A stretch of 64,000 bases of DNA from NCBI RefSeq assembly GCF_009392895.1, contig NZ_CP045488.1, positions 2,356,001-2,420,000 on the forward strand. The letters are read 5' to 3'. The stretch's first letter is position 1. The number at the start of each line of letters is the position of its first letter. The position numbers were made by a program, and so were the translations under genes. Below the pieces are notes generated by a model. It was not told the DNA's origin. It made no database searches and was given only the letters and a program-made list of their open reading frames with translations. Below are positions 17,645 to 25,744 of the stretch, piece by piece. Origin of the DNA: Natronorubrum aibiense (GTDB lineage Archaea > Halobacteriota > Halobacteria > Halobacteriales > Natrialbaceae).

Positions 17645-18373
17645 CTACGCGTTTTCGATCCGCTCGATTGCATCGTCAAATCGGTCGTTCGGCTGCGCAC
17701 CGACGAGTCGCCCAGCTGTTTCGGCGGCTGGGTTGAAGACGATAAACGTCGGTGTCCCCGACACGCGGAGCGACTGTGCCCGTTCTCCGTCGGTTTCGAC
17801 CTCGGATTCGAGTTCCGATCGACGGTCCTCGAGACAGGACTCGAGAGCCTCGGCGTCGACACCGGAGACCGAACGGGTGTACTCGATGAGATTGTCAGCG
17901 GCGGCCCAGCCCGCGTTCTTCTCGCCCTGTTCGTCGAACACCGCCGTATGCCAGTTCCAGTACGCCGTTGGCTCGTCCTCGCGGACCTGGTCCCAGACGC
18001 ACTTGCTAGCAACTGCGGCGGTCATCGAGTCCGCGCCGAAGTACGCCAGCGGAATGAAAATGATTCGAACCTGCCCCGGCTCGACGTAGTCCGAGACGAG
18101 GCCGGGGAGCGTCTCCCGTTCGAACTGCTCGCAGAACGGACACTGAAAGTCGGTCCAGTAGTAGATCTCGAGCGGCGCATCGGGCGAGCCCATAATCGGC
18201 TTTCCGGCGAGGTCGACGTCCAGCGGGGACGTCTCGTCGGTCGAGTGGAACGTCGCCGACTGGGCGTGGGCGGTGTCCTCGTCGGAGCGTGTAAGATAGT
18301 ACGCGCCGCCAGCACCGAGTGTCACGACTGACCCGGCGAGGAAGGCGCGACGGGATGGCTGATCGAGCGACAT
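17645..18373 (-). CDS. Tat-exported DsbA-like thiol-disulfide oxidoreductase
   Basis: A 242-residue exported thioredoxin-fold protein. The N terminus carries the twin-arginine signal SRRAFLAGSVVTLGAGGAYY. The mature domain has the dithiol CPFC (Cys78, Cys81) and the cis-proline loop SGTPTFIVF. Two further Cys (SKCVWD and ESCLED) could form a structural disulfide. It would act outside the membrane, making or isomerising disulfides, or delivering electrons. It is divergent from two CxxC membrane proteins across a 110-base region containing a perfect palindrome, which suggests a shared thiol pathway. Confidence 0.88.
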   Translation of the reverse strand: MSLDQPSRRAFLAGSVVTLGAGGAYYLTRSDEDTAHAQSATFHSTDETSPLDVDLAGKPIMGSPDAPLEIYYWTDFQCPFCEQFERETLPGLVSDYVEPGQVRIIFIPLAYFGADSMTAAVASKCVWDQVREDEPTAYWNWHTAVFDEQGEKNAGWAAADNLIEYTRSVSGVDAEALESCLEDRRSELESEVETDGERAQSLRVSGTPTFIVFNPAAETAGRLVGAQPNDRFDDAIERIENA

Positions 18374-18422
18374 CTGGTAGTGTGCAGTCGTTCACGGGAC
18401 GTGACTGTAACGGACTCGTCGA

Positions 18423-18439
18423 TTTGCTGAGTCAGCAAA
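18423..18439. promoter_or_regulatory. Palindromic operator candidate TTTGCTGA-G-TCAGCAAA
   Basis: A perfect inverted repeat with eight-base arms and a one-base centre lies in the 109-base region between the divergent dsbA-like gene and the membrane protein pair. Palindromes this long are rare by chance in such a short interval. It is distinct from the TATTGTGC-type box found elsewhere in the window. The binding protein is unknown. Confidence 0.5.
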
Positions 18440-18482
18440 ACAGAGCCGCGCATTTCAGTTCCCCCTGCATCGGTTCACGTAG

Positions 18483-19031
18483 ATGCTCTCGCGGAACTCG
18501 ATTCGGGAACACCTGATGAACCTCTCCGCGGCGGTCTGGTACCCGTTCGAGACGTGGCGAGGAACGATCGGACTCCTCGTCGTCGCATTCGTGACGTACG
18601 TCCTCTTGATCTTGAGTACGATGCCGGAATTTTCGCTCCAGATGCTCGGCGACGGCGTCCACTGGTTCGAGTACGTCCTCGTCTCGTTGACGGAGACGGT
18701 GTACCGCACCGACGGCTGGACCGGACTGGGGACGATCGTCCTCTACGCGCTTCTCTCGGGCGTCGCCATCGTTAACGCCGCTGCACAGCTTCGTATCGTC
18801 GGCCTCTCGAGTCTCACCGACCTGTCCGGTGTGCTCCCCGGCCTCCTCGCATCGGGCTGTGCCAGCTGTGGCGCTGGACTGCTCGGTTTTCTCGGCTTTG
18901 CGGGCGGACTGGCAATGCTACCGTACGACGGCGCGTTGCTTCGCGTCGGTGGCCTCGCGCTTCTGGTGTTTTTCCTCGGGCGGGCTGGCCATCCCGAACA
19001 GTGTGCGATTCCGACGGAGGTGTCGCGATGA
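18483..19031 (+). CDS. Membrane protein with SGCASCGAG motif
   Basis: A 182-residue protein with about four to five hydrophobic segments and a dithiol, SGCASCGAG, at the start of the fourth segment. The ATG at 18516 (MNLSAAV) is an alternative start. It overlaps the next gene by four bases. A CxxC at a membrane boundary, in an operon with a second CxxC membrane protein and opposite a DsbA, suggests transmembrane thiol-electron transfer, analogous to but not homologous in sequence with DsbB/CcdA. I do not recognise a named family. Confidence 0.75.
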   Translation: MLSRNSIREHLMNLSAAVWYPFETWRGTIGLLVVAFVTYVLLILSTMPEFSLQMLGDGVHWFEYVLVSLTETVYRTDGWTGLGTIVLYALLSGVAIVNAAAQLRIVGLSSLTDLSGVLPGLLASGCASCGAGLLGFLGFAGGLAMLPYDGALLRVGGLALLVFFLGRAGHPEQCAIPTEVSR

Positions 19032-19510
19032 CGGCCCCACGCACGCTCGGAGCGATCCGCTCGAATCCACGAGCAGTGTTGTGGGGAACGGTCGCCGCCG
19101 TCGGCGTCTTCTCGCTGGTCGGCCTCGTCACCGGACTCATCCCGAACCCGCTGTACGTTCGGATGGTTCCCCGGACACCGACAGATTACCTGTTTCTGAT
19201 CCTGACCGCGCTGCTGGCGGGTGTCTACACCGCACAGCGGCTATCGACCGACGTCGTCGAGTCCGAACTCGAGGAAGACGACGCGGGCACGGGCTCCGAG
19301 GACCGCTGGGCGATGGGCGGGCTGGCTGGTGGCTTTCTGGCAGTCGGCTGTCCGATCTGTAACGCCTTCCTGCTCGCGCTGTTCAGTTCGTCCGCGCTGA
19401 TGACGTACTTCGATCCGCTTCGGCCGCTGCTCGGTGCCATCTCCGTGGCGCTGCTGGCAGGGCTAATCTACACGCGCCACAAACGCACGTGTCCGACCTG
19501 TGCCACGTGA
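19028..19510 (+). CDS. Membrane protein with GCPICN dithiol
   Basis: A 160-residue integral membrane protein with about four helices. The motif AVGCPICNAFLLALF places a CxxC at the beginning of a helix, and the C-terminal tail ends KRTCPTCAT, a second CxxC. Its ATG overlaps the previous stop (ATGA, 19028-19031), so the two proteins are made together and probably form a complex. Its helices resemble those of its partner in length, so the two may be distant homologues. The function is inferred only from context. Confidence 0.75.
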   Translation: MTAPRTLGAIRSNPRAVLWGTVAAVGVFSLVGLVTGLIPNPLYVRMVPRTPTDYLFLILTALLAGVYTAQRLSTDVVESELEEDDAGTGSEDRWAMGGLAGGFLAVGCPICNAFLLALFSSSALMTYFDPLRPLLGAISVALLAGLIYTRHKRTCPTCAT

Positions 19511-19591
19511 TCGCGGACGCTCAGACGGTCTGCTGTCCCGGTTTACTGGTGCATCCGAAGGTGTGCCGGAACTGTCTTACAGTCGTCCGTC

Positions 19592-20281
19592 TCACTCGGA
19601 CTCCTTCCAGTCGCCGGCCTCTGTCTCGCGAAACTCCTCTTTCGCCTCGCGCTCGCGCGGCCAGAACGCGAGCACGAGAACGCCGACGTAGAACGTTCCG
19701 ACGACCCCTGCGACGACCGCGCCGGGGGCAGACGCGATGGCCGCGGTATCGGGAAAGTTCTCGCCCGGCGCGAAGGCGGTGACGCGAAAGAGCCACGCGA
19801 GACAGAGCACGGTCAGCAGTGCGAAGTAGATGCGCCGCAGCCGGTTCGAGATCGCCTCGAGCAGCGTGATCTTCAACGTCGGTCGCCGGTAGTCGTCACT
19901 GAGATCGGTTCGCCAGTCACTGTGTTCGTCGCGTTGGGATGGATCCAGTGTCGTCGCGAGGAAGTTCTGCTGGAGGAGTCGCACGCGAGCACGATAGACG
20001 TCGTAGTCGCGATATCGCCGCGCCTCGATCAGGAGACGGCCACACCCCAACGAGGACGATGTAGTGGGGGTTGTCGGGGCTCGAGAACGCCCACGTGAGG
20101 ATCGCGGCATCACCGTGACGCTCCACGTCGTCGTTTGGTCGAGCCGCGAACACCAGGTCGTCTCGCGGGCGAGTTCCCCGCGATAGGCGTGACCCAGAAC
20201 CGCATTCAGCACCGAGAGATCGTAACCGAACTCCCGTCTCGGTTCGGTCTGCGTGGACTCGTCGTCGGTGGTGTCGGTCAT
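19592..20281 (-). pseudogene. DUF2270 membrane protein with two compensating frameshifts
   Basis: The start (MTDTTDDES, then DLSVLNAVLGHAYRGELARETTW) and the long C-terminal part (LLIEARRYRDYDVYRARVRLLQQNF onward, with two membrane segments) are typical DUF2270. Between about 20037 and 20107 the annotated frame gives Arg/Ser/Thr-rich nonsense, whereas the adjacent frame gives AILTWAFSSPDNPHYIVLVGV, the family's first membrane segment. One base is missing near 20107 and the frame is restored near 20038, probably by a deletion. The protein may still be made but lacks its first helix. Confidence 0.7.
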
Positions 20282-20314
20282 CAGTTGCGCACTGCTTCCA
20301 CGACTGGCGAGAAA

Positions 20315-20397
20315 TATAGTCGCCACCGAACGTCAATGCACACCCGATCGCACAGCTGTCGTGCGATCAGATGTGAATCGTTTCAGTTGTTCCGATA
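20315..20397. mobile_element. MITE-like inverted-repeat element, copy 3 (degenerate)
   Basis: Terminal repeats TATAGTCGCCACCGAACG at the left and, complemented, TCGGAACAACTGAAACGATT at the right enclose two inverted GATCGCAC blocks, in inverted orientation relative to copies 1 and 2. It lies about 35 bases upstream of the DUF2270 start and so is within its promoter region. The right terminus has diverged (CGATA in place of ACTATA). The remaining gap to 20656 holds a T6 run (20411-20416) and no convincing gene. Confidence 0.65.
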
Positions 20398-20656
20398 ATT
20401 AATAGCACGGTTTTTTATTCAGTTTGATGCATGAAACTCGCGGTCAGTACAGAGGTTCCATGCAGCACGGCGGCTTCTTTTCTTTCGTGCCGGAGACGTT
20501 GAACCAGCTGCTCACTGAGCCTGTGAATTGAGTGTTTTGGGTTACCGAGGAGTCCGAACACTGTCCCGTCTTCGGTTCCGTTTCTCGAGAGAGAGTTCCA
20601 ACGATTCCCGCACCGATAATCGGGGAATGAACATCCCAACAAAGGCTCTTGTGACG

Positions 20657-20974
20657 TCAGGACTCGCGCCACTTGTGGCCGCACTCGACGCAGGTGAACA
20701 GCCGAACCTCGTAGGAGCCGCCCGGCTTCGGCATCAACTCGTAGTAGGCCCGGTCGCTGTCGCAGTCGTCCGCCAGACAGGGCTCCTGCATCGTCTCGGT
20801 GGAGCCCTGGGTCGCGTCGGCCACGGCGGGTGCCCCGTCGTCCCGCTGTCCATCCTGGGTCGCCATCGTTGCTTCTGCTTGCGAGTCCCGCGGCTCCTCG
20901 TTCTCACAGGAGCGACACACCCACGTGTCGCCCTCCGTGTGCATCATCGAACCACACTCGTCACAGAATTTCAT
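20657..20974 (-). CDS. TFS/RpoM-like zinc-ribbon protein lacking the catalytic acidic pair
   Basis: A 105-residue protein related to archaeal transcript-cleavage factor TFS. The N-terminal ribbon has Cys4, Cys7, Cys20 and Cys23 (FCDECGS and VCRSCEN). A hydrophilic linker of about 35 residues follows, then a TFIIS-type ribbon (PCLADDC, later TCVECGHKWRES). The hairpin that normally carries the Asp-Glu pair needed to stimulate RNA cleavage reads PKPGGSYEVR here, so cleavage activity is doubtful. It may be an RNA-polymerase-binding regulator. ATG 20974 was chosen because the frame upstream has no ribbon residues. TTATAT lies directly upstream. Confidence 0.82.
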   Translation of the reverse strand: MKFCDECGSMMHTEGDTWVCRSCENEEPRDSQAEATMATQDGQRDDGAPAVADATQGSTETMQEPCLADDCDSDRAYYELMPKPGGSYEVRLFTCVECGHKWRES

Positions 20975-21135
20975 ATAAAGTAGGGATACACGGTTGTCGG
21001 ATATATGTGTTAACTTCCGATCCGTTGTGGATTTCAGGCAACTGCTCATGCTGACTGTACTGAGTTATCGAAGAAGCAACAGGCAACGTTTGATCTTGCC
21101 TGACATCTATCAACTGGCCACGGGGTGTAGTAGAT

Positions 21136-21234
21136 ATGGCTCAGAATCTCGGGACGAAAGTGGACGTCGGTGTCGGAGTCATCGGAATTATAGCGGGAAT
21201 ACTCGTCGTCATACAATTACCAGCCGCTCATTAG
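21136..21234 (+). CDS. Small single-helix membrane peptide
   Basis: A 32-codon frame encoding a hydrophilic start (MAQNLGTKVD) and one hydrophobic helix (VGVIGIIAGILVVIQLP). Small one-helix proteins of this style are common in haloarchaea. Support comes from composition and clean start and stop only. The rest of the gap 20975-21558 is AT-rich and shows no other gene; an 11-base palindrome TATTCGGAATA is at 21284-21294. Confidence 0.45.
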   Translation: MAQNLGTKVDVGVGVIGIIAGILVVIQLPAAH

Positions 21235-21558
21235 TATCACGAAACGACACTCTTGTCCGCTGACATCGGAATTTTACTGCCTCTATTCGGAATAAAAACA
21301 CTAGCGGAGTTACAGCGGTAGTGTACTTCGTGTTTACTCTGTACTGGCCGAATCAGACAGCTCCGGTTCTCGGTGTGCGACGTGCTGCATACGCACACAT
21401 CGTTACCGAATCACCTGTTTCAGTTTCGGGTGCGAGACTGAATACAGCAATTGTGCTACTATCTACTGATAACGCCAGTCGAGTACGCGGCCACGCGACG
21501 ATAATCGAGCGGTCCCAGCATGAACAATCTGAGCGAGGACCGCAATCTGGCCCACCAA

Positions 21559-21588
21559 TATTGTGCATTTTGTACAAAACACTCAAGT
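21559..21588 (+). promoter_or_regulatory. Shared thiol-regulon box of the CGIC thioredoxin
   Basis: TATTGTGC (21559-21566), 15 bases, then an AT-rich TATA position (21582-21588), with the ATG 24 bases further on. The 15-base spacer contains the perfect palindrome TTTTGTACAAAA (21568-21579), and the box forms TTGTG-N7-TACAA. Confidence 0.65.
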
Positions 21589-21611
21589 ACTGTCGGCTCA
21601 TTGGTTCGATA

Positions 21612-21980
21612 ATGACTGAAACAGCACCTTCGGAGACGGTCGGCGATGGAAGCGGTCCCCAGAAACCCGTCCAACTGGACAGCGTCGCCGACTACGACGA
21701 GTTGCTCGAGACACACGACCTCGTGTTGCTCGAGTTCGTCACGTCGGGTTGTGGGATCTGTGCGTCGATGGAGCCGGTGCTCAGCGCAGTCGCTCGCAGC
21801 GCACCGGGTGCCGTCGCAACGGTAAACGCCGGCCTCGTTCCGGACGTTGCCGACGAGTACCAGATCCGCAGTGTCCCAACGCTCGTCGTCTTGAAAGACG
21901 GCGAGGAGGTCGCGCGCCTCGACGACGGCTTCCAGAGCGCAGAGACGGTCGTCGAACTGCTCGAGACGCACGCAGCGTAA
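21612..21980 (+). CDS. Thioredoxin family protein with CGIC active site
   Basis: A 122-residue thioredoxin-fold protein. The redox dithiol is SGCGICAS rather than WCGPC, and the cis-Pro loop IRSVPTLVVLKDG is intact. The loss of Trp and the Ile in the dipeptide predict a different redox potential from TrxA. ATG 21612 was chosen because it follows the promoter box and TATA position at a leaderless distance; the frame from 21321 has no family similarity upstream. It is a single gene. Confidence 0.9.
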   Translation: MTETAPSETVGDGSGPQKPVQLDSVADYDELLETHDLVLLEFVTSGCGICASMEPVLSAVARSAPGAVATVNAGLVPDVADEYQIRSVPTLVVLKDGEEVARLDDGFQSAETVVELLETHAA

Positions 21981-22144
21981 CGGGATTTGTCGAACGAAGG
22001 CGGCAGTAGTGCACACAAAATTCAATATCGACTGTGGTGCTGACTCGAGTCAGCACCGATCGCTCGACCAGTGAAGCTCGAGTCGCGTTCAGTTAGGATG
22101 CTCGTCAAACGCCCGAAACGAGCGTGTGGTTGCTCGAGTCGGAA

Positions 22145-23905
22145 TCAACTCGTGACCGCGAGCCGTTCGTCAGGTCGCTTTTCGGCCGAGACATCTTTTT
22201 CCACGACGAAATCCTCGAGTACGAGCACGTCGAGGCCCATTCCGTAGAAGTCCTTGATCGCCTGTGTCGGCGTCCGGACGATCGGTTCGGCGTGGTCGTT
22301 GAACGAGGTGTTGAGGACGACTGGCACGCCGGTGATGTCGGCGAACTCGGAAATGAGTCGGTGATAGCGCGGGTGCTGGTCCTCGCGGACGGTCTGGGGA
22401 CGCGTCGAATCGTCGGCTGGATGGAGGACGGCCTCGAGGTCGTCTCGCTTCTCGGGGTGGACGTCGTAGGCGTCGATCATGAACGGGGCGGGCTGGCCGT
22501 CGACGAGATCTTCCGCGGCGGCCTCCTCGAGCATCGACGGGGCGAACGGTCGCCACTCCTCGCGGTGTTTGACGAACCGGTTGACCCGATCCCGCGACTC
22601 GATCGACCGCGGATCGGCGAGAATGCTTCGGGCCCCGAGCGCTCGCGGGCCGAGTTCCATCCGTCCCTGGAACCAGCCGACGAGGTCGCCGTCGGCGAGT
22701 CGTTGGGCGACGTACCGCTCGAGTTCGTCGGGTTCCGCGTACGGAATCTTGTTCGTCTCGAGAGTCGACCGAATCTCGTCGGTCTCGTACTCGGGACCGA
22801 AGTAGACTGTGGTCTGGCGGTCGACGTCCGACGGCCGTTGTTGTGACCAGCCCGCACCGAGTGCGAGGCCGGCGTCGTGGGCGACTGGCTGGACGAAGGT
22901 GTCGTCGACGGCCGGCGATTCGCGAACGCACTTGTTCAACTTACAGTTGAGCGCAACCCCGCCTGCGAGCGCGACGTTGCCGGTTCCGAGCTGGTCGACG
23001 GCCGTCTCCGCAATGTCGACGACCGTCTCCTCGAGCAGTTTCTGAGCCGTGTAGGCGAGGTCTTTCTCCCACTGATCGAACTCGCCGGGCGTCTCCGTTC
23101 GCCCGCGACCGAAGGCGTCCTCGAGCGTTTCGACGCCGTGGCCAGTGCCCCACCGCTTTGTCAGTGCGGTCACGTCGTAGTCGGCACCCGTGTCGATCAG
23201 GTCCCGCAGCGTGCGTTCGATCTCGGGGTTCTCCTCGCCGTAGGGTGCAAGTCCCATCACCTTGCCCTCGCCGTTGAACATGTGATAGCCGAGGTACTCC
23301 GTGATGATGGCGAAAAAGAGCCCGAGACTGTTCGGGTGCTCGTACGTGTAGACGCGCTCGAGGCGCTCGCCGTCGGCGTACCAGATCACCGTCGAGTCGG
23401 ACTCGCCTTTGGCGTCCACCGTCAGGACGACTCCCTCGTCGAATCCGGACGGATGAAAGGCGCTCGCCGCGTGACAGCGATGGTGGGGAATCGTCTCGAC
23501 CGGTGGCAGCGGCGTGCCGAACGATTCGAGGCGGTTTTCGATCTGTTGGGTCGGGACGAATCGGCTGCGGAGCTGCATGGTGAGCGTCTGCTCGAGCGCC
23601 GAGAGCTTTCGGCTGAGACCGGGCGCTCGAATCGCGTCGGCCAGGTAGTGTGTCGCGATCTCACTGCGACGCTGAGGTTCGTAGGGCAGCAGAATACGAT
23701 CGAGATCAGTGAGATCCAGATCCCGATGGTCGAGACAGGCCTGAATGGCGTGTTCGGGGAACGTCTCCGGGGCGTGTTTGTCCCGCGTGTATCGCTCTTC
23801 CTCGACGGCGAAGACGGGTGTCCCGTCTTCGAAGAGGACGGCGCTTGGATCGTGCTGTCCGTACAGTCCGATTGCGGGCTTGAACGCGAGTAGATACGTC
23901 GTCAT
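22145..23905 (-). CDS. Carbamoyltransferase of the NodU/CmcH/TobZ family
   Basis: A 586-residue protein. The N-terminal Kae1-like domain has HHRCHAASAF and LTVDAKGESDS, the ADP/carbamoyl-adenylate site is marked by GLFFAIITEYLGY and LAGGVALNCKLN, and the C-terminal domain has FQGRMELGPRALG and VLNTSFNDHAEPIV. The family transfers carbamoyl to hydroxyl groups of sugars or natural products through a carbamoyl-adenylate. No biosynthetic cluster accompanies it here, so the acceptor is unknown; cell-surface glycan modification is one idea. It is divergent from a small HTH regulator. Confidence 0.92.
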   Translation of the reverse strand: MTTYLLAFKPAIGLYGQHDPSAVLFEDGTPVFAVEEERYTRDKHAPETFPEHAIQACLDHRDLDLTDLDRILLPYEPQRRSEIATHYLADAIRAPGLSRKLSALEQTLTMQLRSRFVPTQQIENRLESFGTPLPPVETIPHHRCHAASAFHPSGFDEGVVLTVDAKGESDSTVIWYADGERLERVYTYEHPNSLGLFFAIITEYLGYHMFNGEGKVMGLAPYGEENPEIERTLRDLIDTGADYDVTALTKRWGTGHGVETLEDAFGRGRTETPGEFDQWEKDLAYTAQKLLEETVVDIAETAVDQLGTGNVALAGGVALNCKLNKCVRESPAVDDTFVQPVAHDAGLALGAGWSQQRPSDVDRQTTVYFGPEYETDEIRSTLETNKIPYAEPDELERYVAQRLADGDLVGWFQGRMELGPRALGARSILADPRSIESRDRVNRFVKHREEWRPFAPSMLEEAAAEDLVDGQPAPFMIDAYDVHPEKRDDLEAVLHPADDSTRPQTVREDQHPRYHRLISEFADITGVPVVLNTSFNDHAEPIVRTPTQAIKDFYGMGLDVLVLEDFVVEKDVSAEKRPDERLAVTS

Positions 23906-24020
23906 GAGTCCGTGATAGTTCGCACGTTAGACGGAACCGAAGGCGACACAAAACACTCGTGGCGTTTTGCTGAACCGGCAAATCGTGGCCTATTTGTTCG
24001 ACGGCGGTAATCGACTCGCC

Positions 24021-24380
24021 GTGCAACACGAGGGACAGACGAACTCGGCAGCGATCTTTCAGGTCCTGGCCGACGACTACGCGCGGCGGATCCTCGTCGC
24101 CGCGGATCAGGGGCCGATGACGGCGAAGGCGCTCAGCGAAGCCTGTGATGCCTCGCTCACGACGGTGTACCGTCGCTGCTCGATGCTCCAGGAACACGAC
24201 CTGCTCGAGGAACGAACGTCGGTCGGACCCGACGGCACGCACAGAAGCGAGTTCGAGACGGTTCTCGAGGAACTCCACGTCGACCTCTCGGGTGGTGAAC
24301 TCTCGCTGACGATGGAAACACGCGACGAACTCGCGGACAACTTTACGGCGCTGTGGGACGGGTTGCGAGGAGACAAATGA
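24021..24380 (+). CDS. Winged-helix transcription regulator
   Basis: An ArsR-like helix-turn-helix protein of about 119 residues. The core is FQVLADDYARRILVAA, then MTAKALSEACDASLTTVYRRCSML (recognition helix) and the wing LLEERTSVGPDGTHRSEFE. GTG 24021 is taken as start because a TATA-like TATTTG lies about 30 bases upstream; TTG 23967 is also possible. It is followed by an ATGA-coupled DUF7521 membrane protein, a pairing I know to be common in haloarchaea. It may regulate itself and the divergent carbamoyltransferase. Confidence 0.82.
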   Translation: MQHEGQTNSAAIFQVLADDYARRILVAADQGPMTAKALSEACDASLTTVYRRCSMLQEHDLLEERTSVGPDGTHRSEFETVLEELHVDLSGGELSLTMETRDELADNFTALWDGLRGDK

Positions 24381-24643
24381 TCGAAGTTCCGTTCGTGCTC
24401 GCGAAACTGATTACGCTCGCGTTGAGCCTCGCGGTCGCGTATCTGGCCTATCACGGCTACCGGCGACACGGCCGCGAGCCGATGCTGTACGTCGCCGCCG
24501 GGTTCGTGTTCATCGGAGCCGGCGCGATCTGTGAAGGCCTTATTTATACGATGTTCGGCACGTCGATCCTGTCTGCCGGTCTCATCCAGGCCGCGATCGT
24601 CTCGAGCGGCATGGTGCTCGTGCTCGTTTCGCTGACCAAGTGA
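24377..24643 (+). CDS. DUF7521-type small membrane protein
   Basis: An 88-residue protein with three hydrophobic helices (LITLALSLAVAYLAYHGY, LYVAAGFVFIGAGAICEGL, AAIVSSGMVLVLVSL). It begins in the stop of the HTH gene (ATGA), so it is co-translated. The pattern YHGYRRHGREPMLY between helices 1 and 2 is a hallmark of this haloarchaeal family. It is possibly a membrane partner or sensor for the HTH regulator; the function is not established. Confidence 0.8.
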   Translation: MIEVPFVLAKLITLALSLAVAYLAYHGYRRHGREPMLYVAAGFVFIGAGAICEGLIYTMFGTSILSAGLIQAAIVSSGMVLVLVSLTK

Positions 24644-24663
24644 CGGCTCGATCCGTCGACGTC

Positions 24664-24918
24664 TCAGCGGCTACACGACGTCTCGCAGGTCGAACAGCCG
24701 GTCCGACGGCGCAGAACGACACCGACGACCGAAAGCGTCAGCACGGTCACGAGCACCTGTCCGAGTCCGGCACCCAGTCCGGTGGCGGTGACACCGCCCG
24801 TGACGGCCATCGCTCCCGGCCCGAGACAACAGAGACTCGCCAGTCCCGCGAGTCCGAGCAGCGATCCGCGAGATGCACTCTCCGAGTTCATATCCAGCCG
24901 TAATGCACACGATTTCAT
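24664..24918 (-). CDS. Small Cys-containing membrane protein next to SCO
   Basis: About 84 residues from ATG 24918 (or 75 from ATG 24891, MNSESAS). It has two hydrophobic helices: LAGLASLCCLGPGAMAVTGG with a CC pair at the first, and VLVTVLTLSVVGVVL at the second. The tail is CSTCETSC. Cys-pair helices of this size recall small mercury/heavy-metal transport proteins (MerT/MerF style), but similarity is too weak to name. The divergent gene codes for a copper-chaperone SCO protein, so metal handling is plausible. Confidence 0.6.
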   Translation of the reverse strand: MKSCALRLDMNSESASRGSLLGLAGLASLCCLGPGAMAVTGGVTATGLGAGLGQVLVTVLTLSVVGVVLRRRTGCSTCETSCSR

Positions 24919-25048
24919 ATAGATTGGTGTGCCCGCTCGTCGAATGCGACGACGACGGTGGATAGGCCACGTCGTCTTAACGGCACTCGATTCGCTGACC
25001 CGGCAACTAACCGGTCGCCATTTATATGCTCGACAACAACCTCGAGAC

Positions 25049-25732
25049 ATGCATCGCCGTCGGTATCTGTATACGGCTGCCACCGCTGGGATCGTCGGCA
25101 CTGCCGGCTGTCTCGAGTCGCTGCCGGGAACGGGCGATAGTCGAACGGTCCTCGAGCCACCGGAGCAAGACCTGAGCGAGGCGTCCCATCCGTCCTACGA
25201 CGAGGAGCTCCCCGAGTCCACGCTTCCCGATCCGCTGCTCGGCGAGGAAATTTCGACAGCACAGTTCGAGGGCAAGCGAACCGTGTTGATGACATTTATT
25301 TATACGAACTGTCCTGACGGGATGTGCCCGGCGCTGACACAGCGCCTGCGCCGGACACAGGAAGTCGCAGCGGAAGAGGGGTTCGCTGACGAATCGGCGT
25401 TTCTCGCGCTGACGTTCGATCCCGAGCGGGACACGCCAGACGTACTCGAGACCTACGCCGGCCAGCAAGGCGTCGACCTCGATGCCGGCAACTGGCATTT
25501 CCTTCGGCCCGAAACGTACGAGGAGGCACAGCAGGTCGTCTCCGAACAGTACGGCTTGCCACTCGAGAAACGCGACGCCGACCAGTACGAGAACCTCGAG
25601 TACGCGTTCCCGCATTACAATCTGATCTTGCTCGTCAACGATCAGGGGATCGTCGAACGGGCGTACCCGAACGGAGCAACGATCGACATTTCGACGGTCG
25701 CTGACGACTTCGAAACCGTCGTCACCGCGTGA
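25049..25732 (+). CDS. SCO1/SenC-family lipoprotein
   Basis: A 227-residue lipoprotein of the SCO family, which delivers copper to the Cu-A site of cytochrome oxidase or acts as a thiol reductase. Residues 1-21 are an RRR-containing signal ending in a lipobox-like GTAGC. The thioredoxin-fold domain has the metal site TNCPDGMCPA (Cys88, Cys93) and the distal His in AFPHYN. The cysteine spacing is CxxxxC, one residue longer than the family's CxxxC. The TATA box TTTATAT (25020-25026) is 23-29 bases from the ATG, so the message is leaderless. Confidence 0.88.
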   Translation: MHRRRYLYTAATAGIVGTAGCLESLPGTGDSRTVLEPPEQDLSEASHPSYDEELPESTLPDPLLGEEISTAQFEGKRTVLMTFIYTNCPDGMCPALTQRLRRTQEVAAEEGFADESAFLALTFDPERDTPDVLETYAGQQGVDLDAGNWHFLRPETYEEAQQVVSEQYGLPLEKRDADQYENLEYAFPHYNLILLVNDQGIVERAYPNGATIDISTVADDFETVVTA

Positions 25733-25744
25733 GGGAGTCGGACG

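Noticed and set aside
20415-20684. An 89-codon minus-strand frame after the TFS-like gene
   Set aside because: It overlaps the end of the TFS-like gene and has basic composition unlike its neighbours; possibly a decayed gene end, but not supportable.
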